NCBI RefSeq assembly: GCF_043290135.1
Contig: NC_134704.1
Location: 25,910,501-25,974,500 of the forward strand
DNA from: Rhipicephalus microplus
Lineage: Eukaryota; Arthropoda; Arachnida; Ixodida; Ixodidae
DNA: 64,000 nucleotides
Direction: 5' to 3'
The notes under the pieces were generated by a model, which was not told where the DNA came from, made no database searches, and saw nothing but the letters and a program-made list of their open reading frames with translations. Below, one piece after another: positions 12,193 to 22,927 of the stretch. Position numbers and translations under genes: made by a program. The stretch's first letter is position 1. Every line of letters starts with the position of its first letter.

Positions 12193-12812
12193 GGCTGAAG
12201 GCTGCTTTGTCTCACTCATCATCATTCACTCCGTGGATATGCTATGATTTTCTCAATAGTGGGAGGTTGCTCTTCAGGACTCAGCTTTATGCTGCATGGT
12301 TGTGAGCTGTCACACCTAACCAGTGAGGTACATTTGTATCACTCCAAATGTCCGAGACATCGACACAGTTAAGCTAGATACAATGCACAAGTAAGAAAAG
12401 TTTTCATTAAATGCTTGCTTACCGCATCTTTCGGACCAGATGATGAGCCGAGTAACTTATCTTAATGTCTTAACTAAGATTTGAAATACTATGGTCATTG
12501 TCAAATATTGTATGTGTGTGAAAATGTTCTGTCAATATTAACATATACATAAGTGACTATGTAGTGCGGTCACATAAGTATACTATCTGCTATGGGTGAG
12601 GCACGATACAGATGAAGCAACTTATAAAAAACACATTCACGCTAACGTAAAGAAGACTCAAACACAAGTGTTAGACTGCAACTGATGCTATACTCTATCA
12701 ATACCCGCTTCATGGTAGCGCATGCATTCCGGTTCCTCTATATGTTGTCTTGTGTTATTTTGCCACTCTTTCCTTCTTTCATTCTCTGTTGTTTTTCTCC
12801 CATTTATCTTTC

Positions 12813-12862
12813 TAGGGCAACAAACCGGGTGAAACCTGGTTAACCTAGCTCCCTGCCTTTCT
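12813..12862 (+). mobile_element. LINE 3'-end signature (copy 1 of 5)
   Basis: AGGGCAACAAACCGGGTGAA, CCTGGTTAACCTAGCTCCC and TGCCTTTC match, in the same order, the other four copies of this signature (35098, 36425, 48826 and 59765, all on the minus strand). In tick DNA such blocks sit at LINE 3' ends before CT-rich tails. No coding part is attached here. Confidence 0.55.
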
Positions 12863-15181
12863 TTTGATTTTATTTTTCTCTCTTTATTGATCATACATCA
12901 TTGGTTTCATAGCGCATGTGCGTGTTTCTGTACGCGGTGTGTCTTGAGACAAAAGTGTGTCAGTTGAATTCCAGCGCTTGTGTTTGCGTCTTCTTCATGA
13001 GTTCGTGGATGTGTTTTTGTGCGTTGCTTCATCAATACAACTCACAACCTGGAAGAAAAGCGCTGAGGTAATGACGCTTTTATCTTCAATTTATTCATTG
13101 ATTTCTTTAGAAAATGGGGAGTAGGGAAGCTCTACAGTCAGTTTCTGCCTTGTAAACCAGAGACAAGGTTGAAATCACAAACACAATAAAGAACACAGCG
13201 GTGAACCAGAGCGATTACTTAGGGTATGCCTTTAGCGAAAAAGCGCTCGTGAAATACAATACTTAAAAAAAGAAACAAACACAGCTAACTGGTCCGAGAT
13301 GGTATTTCTAAGAACACATGCGTGCTCGGCAATTTATCCATGTTTCTAAGAAAACCGAAATTTAACACACTTTGACGGCGTACTAAATATATCTCGTAAA
13401 AAAAAAACTCTTAGTGCGCAAGAGTTGAGTAAGAGAACTCTGGGAGCAGCGGTGCAGCCGGATCACTTTTGACGGATGAGGAAAAGCTCTGGTGGAGCAG
13501 GTACCTTGGGAGAGAGAGAGAGAGTGGCTCATCTCGTGCGGAGTGGGAGAGCTGTCGTCGTCTTGCTCCTGACAGGCCACTCCCCTGTCGATCAATTTTG
13601 TTGGAGGCTTCGAGCCCTTTTATACTTATCCTACCCTTTCCCTCGGCGGAAACTTGTTGTTTTCTATCTTTACGGTAACCTTCGAAATGGCCTTCGAAGA
13701 ATCCAAATGTAGCTTCGGTTTTGAAGAGCTTTCTTTTTGTTCCAAATATACGTTGTTGAGTCAGTGTGCTTATTTTTATTAGTAGAAAAGAAATCTCATG
13801 AAACCAAAGGGGGATTTCCTTTTGCGCTTCAACACCCCGTAAATTACCTGTTCGTATAGCGTTCGAGCAAGAAATGCAATCGAGCCAACTGTACGCGAGT
13901 CGACAAGGAACAACTTTGACGTATCTGCTTTGTATCTGCTTGTTCATTGTAAGCAGAGGTCGAAAACATTTGAAAAGTTTTCAAGTTTAAGAGGGTGTGT
14001 TTGTCGTTTTTATAGTGTATTTCCGAGTTCGATTAACGGGACGCACTTGTTAATATCAAGCGCCATACAATTATAGCTTAGCGGATCTGATGCTGCGTTA
14101 CTATCCTATGGAATGTGGGCTAGATTCCTGAGTTCTGTAGCGCGTTTATATAAGGGACGAAAATGGAAGGATCCTTAAGTTTCGCCTGTAAGAGTTCAAC
14201 GTGATTGCGATACCTTGTCCCTAGTGCGTACTTAAAACACCTAGTGCGTGAAATGTCTTTGGAACTTGCTATGCACCCACTACGTGGCCTTACGGGAATA
14301 GGTGCAGTAACGTATGTGCCTTTTGTAGTGTGTTACCGGCTTTAAACCGTAATGTCATTATGATAATCACATTGTCTGACAACTGATGATAATGTACGCT
14401 TGTACCACGTATTACAACTGAAATATTTCCTGTTGTATTGTGAATCATGTATACAGGACATGTGCGTTCGTAATGCATTAAAGTTACTTTCACTGCATTT
14501 CCAAGCACATGAAGGTCTTTTCACTGTATTAACAGACAGATGGGTGGCTGTGTGTTAGAACACACACTTGCGCAGAATGATGCGCTTCCATGTCCACTTT
14601 AAAATTATTCACGTGCTCCCTCCATTCAAGTTGTAAGTAGCACCTGTGGTGAGTGTTTCTGTGCCTCCGATATTTTGCTGTATACCATCCTCGTGACCAG
14701 AGCTGAGATTTACGCACAAGAGGCTTATGCTGGAGTGATAGCGGTATGTCATTGTTCGCCTTCAATGTATACAGTTTCATTGCACTGCAGTGGGTTAAAA
14801 CTTTATTGATTGTATTTCTCAGGCGGAGGCCATCGCTTACTGCACAATGCTCGATCGTATATTGATCTTCGTTAGGCTGGTAGCTAAGTTTCTCTCGTTT
14901 ACGCTGCACTTATTTGATTTCCGCTTAGTCAGCTTTGCAGGGGCGCCCAATTTACTCTCAACTGGTTCCAGGTTGTCGAAATCCAAGACTCCGCCATCGC
15001 TTACGCCTTACGAAGCGGTGCCGCGGCATTTGCAGCGCAAGCTGATTGCAAATAGACGAGGGCATCTTCGCGCCCCGATTAACGACCGCACTGTGGCGCG
15101 CAGTGTGGGAGCAAAGTGCAGTCTCGTGTTGGCTTATTCTTCGTCTCCCTTTCTTTTTTTGAAGGAGACCTAACGATCTCC
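12863..15181. other. Unannotated stretch, no gene recognised
   Basis: Several frames of 60-180 codons exist, the largest at 13411-13947 on the minus strand, but none shows a domain. A short GA run sits at 13511-13524. Confidence 0.35.
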
Positions 15182-15322
15182 CAGCGTGATGGCGACAGCC
15201 TGACTGTGCCTAGCAGTGGAGGTTAAGCAGAGCAGAGCTATGTGGCGACAGCCTGATGGTGACAGCCTGAGCCAACCCAGAAGGGGAGGTTAGGCAGATC
15301 ACAGCTATGCTGTGTTTGCAGT
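15182..15322. repeat. Imperfect two-unit tandem repeat, ~65-70 bp
   Basis: Both units contain GGCGACAGCCTGA-like sequence, then GGAGGTTA-GCAGA and CAGAGCTATG or CACAGCTATG. No coding is apparent. Confidence 0.65.
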
Positions 15323-15970
15323 GGCTTGACCACAACATTCGAAAATTTGTCCTCGGCAACGATTTCGGAGGACGGCTGCCCTTAAGCTTGCGTTGCAAGG
15401 GAGAGGTCATATCCGTGCCCAGACATACGTCTTTTGCGAACGTCAATGGATGAAAATAAACGTGACAACGAATGAATGAAGAAACGAATGAATGACTGAA
15501 ATAATGAATGAAAGCTCGGAGTATGCGGATTTCTTTTATTGGTTTTGATATATGCGAAAGCAAAGTTCGGACGTATATTGTTTTCGAACAATAGTCGTTG
15601 TTGATGGCGTGAGCTTCTTCTGTTGAAAACTTTTGTTTGCTTGTTTTCGGTTACATCGCTCAAATTACGCTTTGCCATCCGTGACGCGCAGGTATGATAG
15701 TTGTAGCACTACTGAAAAGAAAGAGATGCGTGACTACATTGTACAGCGCAACTGATCGACGGGACACAGGAAGATGCACATAACATAGTCATTATTTACA
15801 AACATGCCCAATCTTCCACTTTTGAAAGATATGCACAGTAAACGACGACCATTGTTTTTTTTTTGGGGAGGAGGGTGGGCAAGACGTGTGCAAAGATTGC
15901 GAACTTTTCTGAGAATGCATTGCTATATGTTATAGTACTTTAATAGTTGAAGAACTGATACAGCTCTTCA
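15323..15970. other. Unannotated stretch
   Basis: Includes a run of GAATGAA-type tetramers (15465-15512). No gene recognised. Confidence 0.35.
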
Positions 15971-16116
15971 AGTTAGGTGGGCTGATGAGATTAAAAAGTT
16001 CGTGGGCACAATATGGCAGCAGCAAGCACATGGCTGGGTTAATTGTCGCAACATGGCAGAAGCCTTTGCCCTGCAATAGGTGTAGCAAGGCCGATGATTG
16101 ATGAGGATGATGACAG
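15971..16116 (+). mobile_element. RTE-type LINE, 3' terminal fragment
   Basis: The translated sequence parallels the C-terminus of the RTE copy at 58.9-59.6 kb: RWADEIKKF, a WQQQAHGWVN-like stretch, then AEAFALQ and a stop. It ends in a GATGATTGATGAGGATGATGA tail, as expected for RTE elements, which finish in short tandem repeats. Only the last 45 or so codons remain. Confidence 0.75.
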
Positions 16117-16989
16117 AGCTCTACATGCTCATTACTGTTTCGTTGTTATTGCTGTGTTTAAGCGTTATTGTACCATAGCGTTTCAAAGCGTGTTTCACAT
16201 TCCGACATAAAGTTACAGGGTGTTAGAGGCGCTTCTATACAAACACTGGACACTTAGACTGTTTTCAACAATCAAATATGTTAGAGGCACCGAGTGCGAT
16301 GGTACTTCAGTTTGATTCCCGTGATTGACCGTCCTTCGAACCGTCACTCAGGGAGTGAGATGTAACGCTTTCATTTTCTATATCAAGTTACATTCCGACG
16401 TTCACTTTCTTTTTTGTATCGCTTTAACATCATGACTTGTTTTTTTCTTCCTTTTAAAAATGAGTATTAAGCGAGAATTTTTCTGTTTACCTCTCCGACT
16501 TTCAATTTTTATTTTTCTCTCATTCACATGCATTAGCCAAAGTCTGTCAGAATCACTTGAAAAAAGGAGCGAGACATGACGAGGAAGGCCGAGACGTTGA
16601 CCAGATTCTCGAAATAGTAGGCACTCCAAACATTTCACTAGTCGAAGGTATTTTGAATCTCGTATTGTTGTATAGAAACGGGGCACTTTCGTGTTATCAG
16701 AGAAATACTGTTCGGCAGGCATTTTCCCATATTGGTCGTAAGCTTTGAAATTGTTTCTTTTTGTACAGATGATTCAGTACACCAGAACGCAAGCAGAATA
16801 CCAACCTGGCGTCATGACAAAGAGCAGCCACAAGTGGCGACACCACCATAGTATATTATTTGTTGAAGAAGCAGTCGTGGGACCCGAATGAAGCCAAGTC
16901 ATTTTCAAGCACGCTGCACTTCGCATACTTCGGCTGCCAGTCTTTTACGCTTCCCATAATCGTTGGCGCAGCTAAACTGTTAGCCTGCA
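16117..16989. other. Unannotated stretch
   Basis: No coding or repeat family recognised. Confidence 0.35.
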
Positions 16990-17142
16990 ATGCGGCAGAT
17001 TGGGCTAGTTGGTATGACATGACGATAGTAAAGCGCGAGAACATTAGGACGACAAAGAGACAAGAAGGACACGAGTGACTCTTGTCCTTCGTGTCCTTCT
17101 TGTATCTTTGTCGTCCTTCCGTTCTCGCGCTATAAGTATCGT
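16990..17142 (+). mobile_element. Foldback (hairpin) element, copy 1
   Basis: Left arm ACGATAGTAAAGCGCGAGAA...ACGACAAAGAGACAAGAAGG and right arm CCTTCTTGTATCTTTGTCGT...TTCTCGCGCTATAAGTATCG pair over about 55 bp. The left flank GCAGATTGGGCTAGTTGGTA matches, inverted, the right end of the copy at 35574-35755, so this is a dispersed family and not a chance palindrome. No open frame; non-autonomous. Confidence 0.8.
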
Positions 17143-18239
17143 TAGCCCGCGGACCTGTTCTCTCGCGACATTTTGGTTTTCGGCCTCCAATTTCGTTGGC
17201 GCGTCGGAGAATCGAACCGCATTGACCTCTCATGCGCCACGCAATGTAAAACGCGGATATCCGGACACACAAGCTGCCGCGGCCGGACTGCCGGATACGT
17301 GGTGTAGAAAGTCAGAGGGAACAAAAGGCACTGGTACGAGGCTATACACTACCTTTTTCTCTGGAATCGGTATATGATCAGGATAGCCGCGCAGAGGGAG
17401 GGAAGGAGGGTGCTTTCGTATCAACCCTGTGCGCACGTCCTCGTTCACAGAAGCGAAAATGGAATGCAGAGAAGAGCGGAAAAGGAGCGACGTAAAAAAT
17501 AAGGTGAAAGCGAAGGAGGCAGGCGATGTGATTGATCACGTGTCCATGAGGCGTGGCGTAGCTTATGTACTTTTCCGAAGATCGACGCAGCGGCCATACA
17601 GTAAACTTTTATTGCGCTGAATTGATGCAGCTTTTGTCGGCTGCCGAAACAAGGTTTTCTTACTTGTTTGCGAGGCATACGGCCCCCCCAAAAAAAATAA
17701 TTGTTACAAGCTATTTAATGCTGCAGAATCAGATCAATCAGGAGCGATATTCGCATATTTAAAGGTGTTATGACCTTTTGTATACCATTTAGTAGGGGGC
17801 TATGCTGAAAACCTATAAGTACCTCAAAAATCAGTGACCCGCAAGTTTAGTAATCTAGACTACGTATTTAAAACGCCGTGGCCACTTTGTTCTACAAGAA
17901 CATATTTGTAAATTAATCATTTTGAAGTTTCCTCAGTTTACTCGTTCCTATGTTGAACAAAAATATTGTTCGGCATTCACCAAAAAAAATTATTACTCTA
18001 GAACGATTCCTCTGGCACTGTAACAATTCTTCTGTTACCTTTTGAAATAATGCCAAGTTTATGCGTTACTGTCAAGTGGCATGAAGAAAACTTCTGCACC
18101 AAAATTCGCACTTAAAGTACGGTAAGTTTTTCGAAAACGTTATATCGCGTTATGCGATGCATCAAGCTAACTTTTGTTATTTTGCACGTTCGATCTGAGT
18201 GAGTTTGATTGCAGATTTCTTTATATGTTGTTCATAGCA
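17143..18239. other. Unannotated stretch
   Basis: No coding or repeat family recognised. 17760-18170 is AT-rich and featureless. Confidence 0.35.
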
Positions 18240-19231
18240 CACTCCGCCATATTCCGCCACGTCTGTTGCTACCGAGAGAGGACAGCCGCAGAGCTCGAGA
18301 TCATCGGAAGAGCGCTGTATGCGTTCACGAACGTTCGCGCAGATGGCGCTCGGGAATGCCTTCGTTCGAGCAGTCGGCGTATACAATGCCGGTGCAGACG
18401 AAACGCGGCTGATGGTGCCGGCGCCCGCGATGAACGAGCGCTATACGCTCGAACTGAGGGGCCACACCGGCACATGCACGCTGGCTCTCGCGATGGGCCG
18501 CGAGTGGGCCACGTGATGCCGTGCGGATCGCCGCGCCCTCGCTGAACCGAGCGCGACCGAATCGGCTCTTGTCACGAAGAGATCCGGAATCTCTTGGACC
18601 GGCTTCGATCCGCATGCAGGGAGGGCGTGCTACCGCGAGGCCAAACCTCTACACACACAGTGCGGTTTCCCCTTCGACCGTGGAAGTGACCAAAGGCTGG
18701 TGTGTGCTCTTGTATCCGTGATAGGTTGCGTCTCCGCAGGGACGCTGTCCTTGGAACCGGAAATGACCGGATAAATGTCACATTGGTTGTTCGCTCTGCG
18801 CAACGCGTGTTAAGCGAAAGGCCAGCATCACGGCACCTTTGAAAACTTTGAAGTTATCCTGGTTAACCGGTGACCAGTGTTCCATAACGTATGCTCTTTT
18901 TGGTCCACTGTGTTTGAACGTGATCTTCGTTGAAGCACAGTCCTGAACGTGCGTTCTATCGCGAGTGTGTTTGTGTGCAGTGTAGTACAGTGCAGACTCG
19001 TCCCAGAAGAAGCGCTCTCTCGCCAACTTCGTTCGTAGGATTCTTCATCGTCGGCTAACCAAGCTGTGTTGTGTGCTAGTGTGAGCTTCGCCGGCTGGTT
19101 TGCGCGTACACTATTCGAGAGACAGCGAACAAGTCGCCCGGTTCGTTTGTGGTGCGGTAGAGGAAAGCGCCTTCGCCATCGGTGACAAGACTGGATTACG
19201 CCTCACTGAAACTTTTGCGATTCGCCCTCAA
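18240..19231 (+). other. CpG-rich block ending at a splice-donor-like site
   Basis: The stretch is visibly richer in CpG than its flanks. It lacks repeats and stays open for 70-120 codons in several frames on both strands, a side effect of base composition. It ends at CGCCCTCAA|GTGAGTGAAC (donor GT at 19232), a good donor match. It could be the promoter-proximal or 5' untranslated exon of a host gene on the plus strand. No TATA box, start codon context or protein similarity supports this. Confidence 0.3.
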
Positions 19232-19450
19232 GTGAGTGAACGCAACGTTGCTGCTTTTTTTAAGTAGGCAGTTGTGGTTAAAGTGGTGTTGAAAGGGATT
19301 GTGCAAATCCAATTGATGTCAACACGTGCTTAAATGGCCCCCAAACAACTTCTGAAAATACCATGAAAGAGCGTGCTGTTACATCCTGACGTTTCCCGTC
19401 TTTTCGCCACAATTAATGATGCCAGCCGTCTGTTCTAGAGACGTAACTTG

Positions 19451-19687
19451 CCCCGCCGCGGTGGTCTAGTGGCCAAGGCACTCGGCTGATGACCCGCAGG
19501 TTGCGGGATCGAATCCCGGCTTCGGCGTATGCATTTTCGATGGAGGCGGTAACGTTGTAGACCCGTGTGCTCAGATTTGGGTGCACATGAAATAACCCCA
19601 GGTGGTCGAAATTTCCGGAGCCCTCCACTACGGCGTCTCTCATAATCATACGGTGGTTTTGGTACGTTAAACCCCACATATCAATCA
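19451..19687 (+). mobile_element. Ruka-like SINE with clear target duplication
   Basis: Full head, body and short CAATCA tail. It is flanked by AGAGACGTAACTTG (19437-19450) and AGAGACGTAATTTG (19688-19701), a 14-bp duplication with one difference. This marks both ends exactly and implies a fairly recent insertion by target-primed reverse transcription. Confidence 0.95.
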
Positions 19688-19701
19688 AGAGACGTAATTT
19701 G

Positions 19702-20190
19702 GAAATAAGCTGTCGGTTGATCTATTTCGAGGAATGTCAGTTGATAATTGTTTCCTGTTTCTACTTTGTCATGCAATCACACGGCATATCAGCCTTGTGG
19801 CGAGTGACTATTGTGCGCGATAAAGTTATGTTACTTCGTTTTGATTGTTTCCGACTGCGCTAGCGCAGAAAAAATTGCAGTGTGCAGCTGAAAGTATCTC
19901 ATCATGATAGACGCAACACTTGGTGCTGATATTTTCCTCGTGTTCTAGTGGCAAGGAGGAGATAGCACCTGTACACCACGCTGCAGTGGGAGAAGAGTGA
20001 AGGCAACAAAGAAACCGTGCACTCTCTCGTCTTTGAGTTCGGAAGGGCTGTAGCGACCCTATAACTGCAACAGTTTTAGGGTGGTTCATTCGGCCCAGAC
20101 ACTCGCCAATAATTATAATCAAGCAGTGAATGATGAGTATAAACACAAACCGAAACGGGGAGCTGCGCTCCATCCTCCATGTTGAGCAAC
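19702..20190. other. Unannotated stretch
   Basis: A 147-codon minus-strand frame (19826-20269) has no recognisable domain, and its hydrophobic patch is composition-driven. Nothing else is supported. Confidence 0.35.
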
Positions 20191-20192
20191 AA

Positions 20193-20227
20193 ATGACGTC
20201 ACAAAATCCGTATTTGATGACGTCACG
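20193..20227. promoter_or_regulatory. Tandem pair of TGACGTCA words
   Basis: ATGACGTCACAAAATCCG and ATGACGTCACGAAATCCG lie about 25 bp apart. TGACGTCA is the consensus binding site of CREB/ATF-type bZIP proteins. The flanking AAATCCG is duplicated too, so this is a 25-bp tandem repeat that happens to carry, or was kept for, the site. Confidence 0.45.
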
Positions 20228-20310
20228 AAATCCGCTACACACCGCCACTGCTGGCCAGGGTGTAAACATTGCTCATTTGCCTCTTTTGACGCGCGAACAG
20301 CAAATAGGCG

Positions 20311-20493
20311 ATGTCATCCGACGCGGAATCGAGCTGTGCCAGCTCGTCAGAGCTTACCAGTGACAAGTTCGTCGATGATTGCAGTTACTACATCCTGAGC
20401 ACGGAAGCACCGCCTTTTGATTTCAGACCCCCGCAACGCGAAGCATCAAACGTGCCCCGAATATATCTCATGGTTTTGCAATATTGTGCATGA
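20311..20493 (+). CDS. Small open frame of unknown function
   Basis: A 60-codon frame with a Ser/Glu/Asp-rich start (MSSDAESSCASSSEL) followed by a less biased part with the motif PPFDFRPPQRE. It lies about 90 bp after the TGACGTCA pair. The composition looks more protein-like than neighbouring frames and resembles acidic N-termini of some transposon-associated proteins. I cannot assign a family, and it may be chance. Confidence 0.2.
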   Translation: MSSDAESSCASSSELTSDKFVDDCSYYILSTEAPPFDFRPPQREASNVPRIYLMVLQYCA

Positions 20494-20962
20494 TAGCGTA
20501 AGACCCGACGTCAGCGCCGACTAACACGCTGTATGCAGCTGACGAAACAACTGTGCTCGCGTCATCATCGCCTCATAGAAGAAAGCACGCGCTGCATCCG
20601 TTTGCTGGACAAGGCGGGGTTTTGAAAAAGAGTACGCATTTACGTCACATGCACAGGGTGGCCAGCGTTCACAAGTGTGATTCTTCGATTGGCTACCAAT
20701 TTTTAGAATTGTTTTTATAAAAAAAACTAAATGGCTTGCGGTTTCATAATTTGGCACATATCACAACGGTACCGACCTGAGCACATGTTCAAATATTTAT
20801 TGAAATCGGTGAATATCGAAAAACTGACAGAGTTACCCTTTAAGCGACTTCACCGCCTGAATGCTTACCTTTTACTTTATCGCTCGCCGAAGTGCTCAGT
20901 CCACATAAATTCTCGCCCGGCACCAAGGCGACTCATGTTATGGCGTCAGTTTAGGCGAAGCG

Positions 20963-21206
20963 CCCCGCCGCGGTGGTCTTGTGGCTAAGGTACTCGGCTG
21001 CTGACCCGCAGGTCGCGGGATCGAATCACGGCTGCGGCGGCTGCATTTCCAATGGAGGCGGAAATGTTGTAGGCCCGTGTGCTCAGATTTGGGCGCACGT
21101 TAAAGAACCCCAGGTGGTCAAAATTTCCAGAGCCCTCCACTATGGTGTCTCTCATAATAATATAGTGGTTTTGGTACGTTAAAATCCACATATCAATCAA
21201 TCAATC
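20963..21206 (+). mobile_element. Ruka-like SINE
   Basis: Complete head (CCCCGCCGCGGTGGTCTTGT), B-box region, body and (CAAT)n tail. CAGTTTA lies both just upstream (20947-20953) and right after the tail (21206-21212), a possible short target duplication. It is close to the consensus implied by the other copies. Confidence 0.93.
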
Positions 21207-22405
21207 AGTTTACGATTCGGTGCATTGTGCCACTGTGTGGGGTTTACTATCCCGCAACTAATTACTGGTATACCACATCTCAAACATTCAGTCTTATTGA
21301 GAGAAGTCAGTACTTCAGAGTGGTAGCACGCATCTGCGCGCGCATGTACGCACATAAGCAGCAGTAGTATTTTAATGGCACCGGTATTAGCTCATAGAGA
21401 ATTTCAATATGTGATAATAATATACAAGCTAAATGAAGTGTTTCCTGCGGTTAACCTCGCTTGACTTTTCTCGGTAGATTACACTTCACTGCCTCGTAAT
21501 ACGTCAAATAAAACACACCCGGAGGACGTGGAACTAATGGCGCATGGCGCTTTCTAGCAAACCGTGCCTGCAAATTGCGTTCGCGGCCAAAACGCTAGAG
21601 TGGGCCCCAAGTCGCTACTCATTTTCCTCATACGGTCTCCGGCCAGCAGCTCTTTAGTGAGCAGCACTCTCGCTTAAGCCGAGCTGTTACCTCGACGGTG
21701 GCGAAACGCTCAGCGAGGGCGCAATAAAGGACGCTCTCCAAGAGCCGAGCAACACTTACGACTGGTGCTGATGGGAGGCGTTTCAGTTGCCGAATTAAGC
21801 CCGCTTAGATTTTCTTCACGGCGCTTCGGACCTTGAGCTCTCGTGGTTTCTCGCTCAAGCGCTTTGCGTATTCCTTCACCGCCTCTTCTCTCTCTCTCTT
21901 TTTTTTCCGTATCTTTCCCGTATGCTCATCATCATTCGAGTTACCTCCCTTGCAGGCATTCTCTCTTTCCCTACGTTTATATGAATCGTGGTGTGTATGT
22001 TCATTCTGAGTGCATGTTTGGGCTTTTATTTGTACACTTGCACTTGGTATGAATAATAATGATTAGATGAAGATTCTACACTAAAACAAACAAACCAACA
22101 AAGAATAAACAAAAACAATATGCATTACTTTCTTTCGCTGAGTCCTGCCTTGCCAGGTCTACAACTTCTCGAAGAGACACGTTAAGTCTTCCCACTACTC
22201 TCTTAAGAGCGTCTAATAATTTCTAAGGAGTTGTATTCCCCTATATGGAAAAAGTCATACCCGTGCAAAGTGAGGATTAACAGAAGAAGTCAAACGACTT
22301 TATTTTTTTTTATTAGAATTCCCATCTTGATGGGCCAGGTGTGCGCAACAGGAACCGCAAAAAGAATGCGCAATGGTGGAATTTGGGAAGGTCCGATAAC
22401 TAATA
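21207..22405. other. Unannotated stretch
   Basis: No gene recognised. CT-rich run at 21888-21905. Confidence 0.35.
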
Positions 22406-22509
22406 ATATTGCCACAGGAAATTACCATTGCTCCGCGTAACGTGGACGCTGGGAACCAGAGAAACGCTATCGGCACGACTACAAGCGACGAAGCCAGCCG
22501 CAATGCACG
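22406..22509. repeat. Inverted repeat, left arm (104 bp)
   Basis: Reverse-complementary to 22824-22927 with about four mismatches over 104 bp. On the minus strand it lies inside a 112-codon open frame (22300-22638). Confidence 0.92.
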
Positions 22510-22615
22510 GCCTTTCGCCGTTTCGCGGGCACGGTGCGTTGACCGCAAATCCTCGAAGACCAGCTTGACGATATCGGCAAAACCGGTAAAGATGGCCAGC
22601 ACCTCCACCAGAAAA

Positions 22616-22813
22616 TGTAACGAATGTAGCAGCCTCACAACAACGATGTTCTATTTACACGGTTTATTAAGGGCGAACTTGTGCCCAAAGCGAACGACGC
22701 ACAGCAATCAAGAATATCCAAGGGCGGTAGTCCTCGTGAGCCTCTGCCTCGAGCCCCCTCGTTCTCTTCTTCTTCACGCGCGTTGGCTGTTAGGCGGAGT
22801 ACCGGGCGCATGC
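22616..22813 (-). mobile_element. LTR-like block between the inverted arms
   Basis: On the minus strand the block starts TGCATGCGCC, contains AATAAA (in CCCTTAATAAACCG) near its 3' part and ends CATTCGTTACA. This TG...CA shape with a late polyadenylation signal is typical of an LTR. It is followed by TTTTCTGGTGGAGGTGCTGG, a sequence I associate with the start of arthropod Gypsy-type internal regions. I found no tRNA primer site and no second LTR, so it would be a relic. Confidence 0.4.
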
Positions 22814-22823
22814 AGGGCCGGCT

Positions 22824-22927
22824 CGTGCATTGCGGCTGGCTTCGTCGCTTGTAGTCGTGCCGTTAGCGTTTCTCTGGTTCCCAGCGTCCGCGTTGCGCGG
22901 AGCAATGGTAATTTCTTGTGGCAATAT
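22824..22927. repeat. Inverted repeat, right arm (104 bp)
   Basis: Partner of 22406-22509. The same peptide reads from the minus strand of the left arm and from the plus strand of this arm (SSLVVVP-L/I-AFLWFPAS). The four differences include two silent and two replacement changes in that frame, so there is no sign of strong protein-level constraint. Confidence 0.92.

Noticed and set aside
12004..12215. Open frames across the GACG minisatellite
   Set aside because: Repeat-driven peptides (SVRPSV, TDGRMDGRT) with no gene features.
19826..20269. 147-codon minus-strand frame with a hydrophobic segment
   Set aside because: The hydrophobic run comes from an AT-rich patch; it crosses the TGACGTCA tandem repeat and has no recognisable fold.
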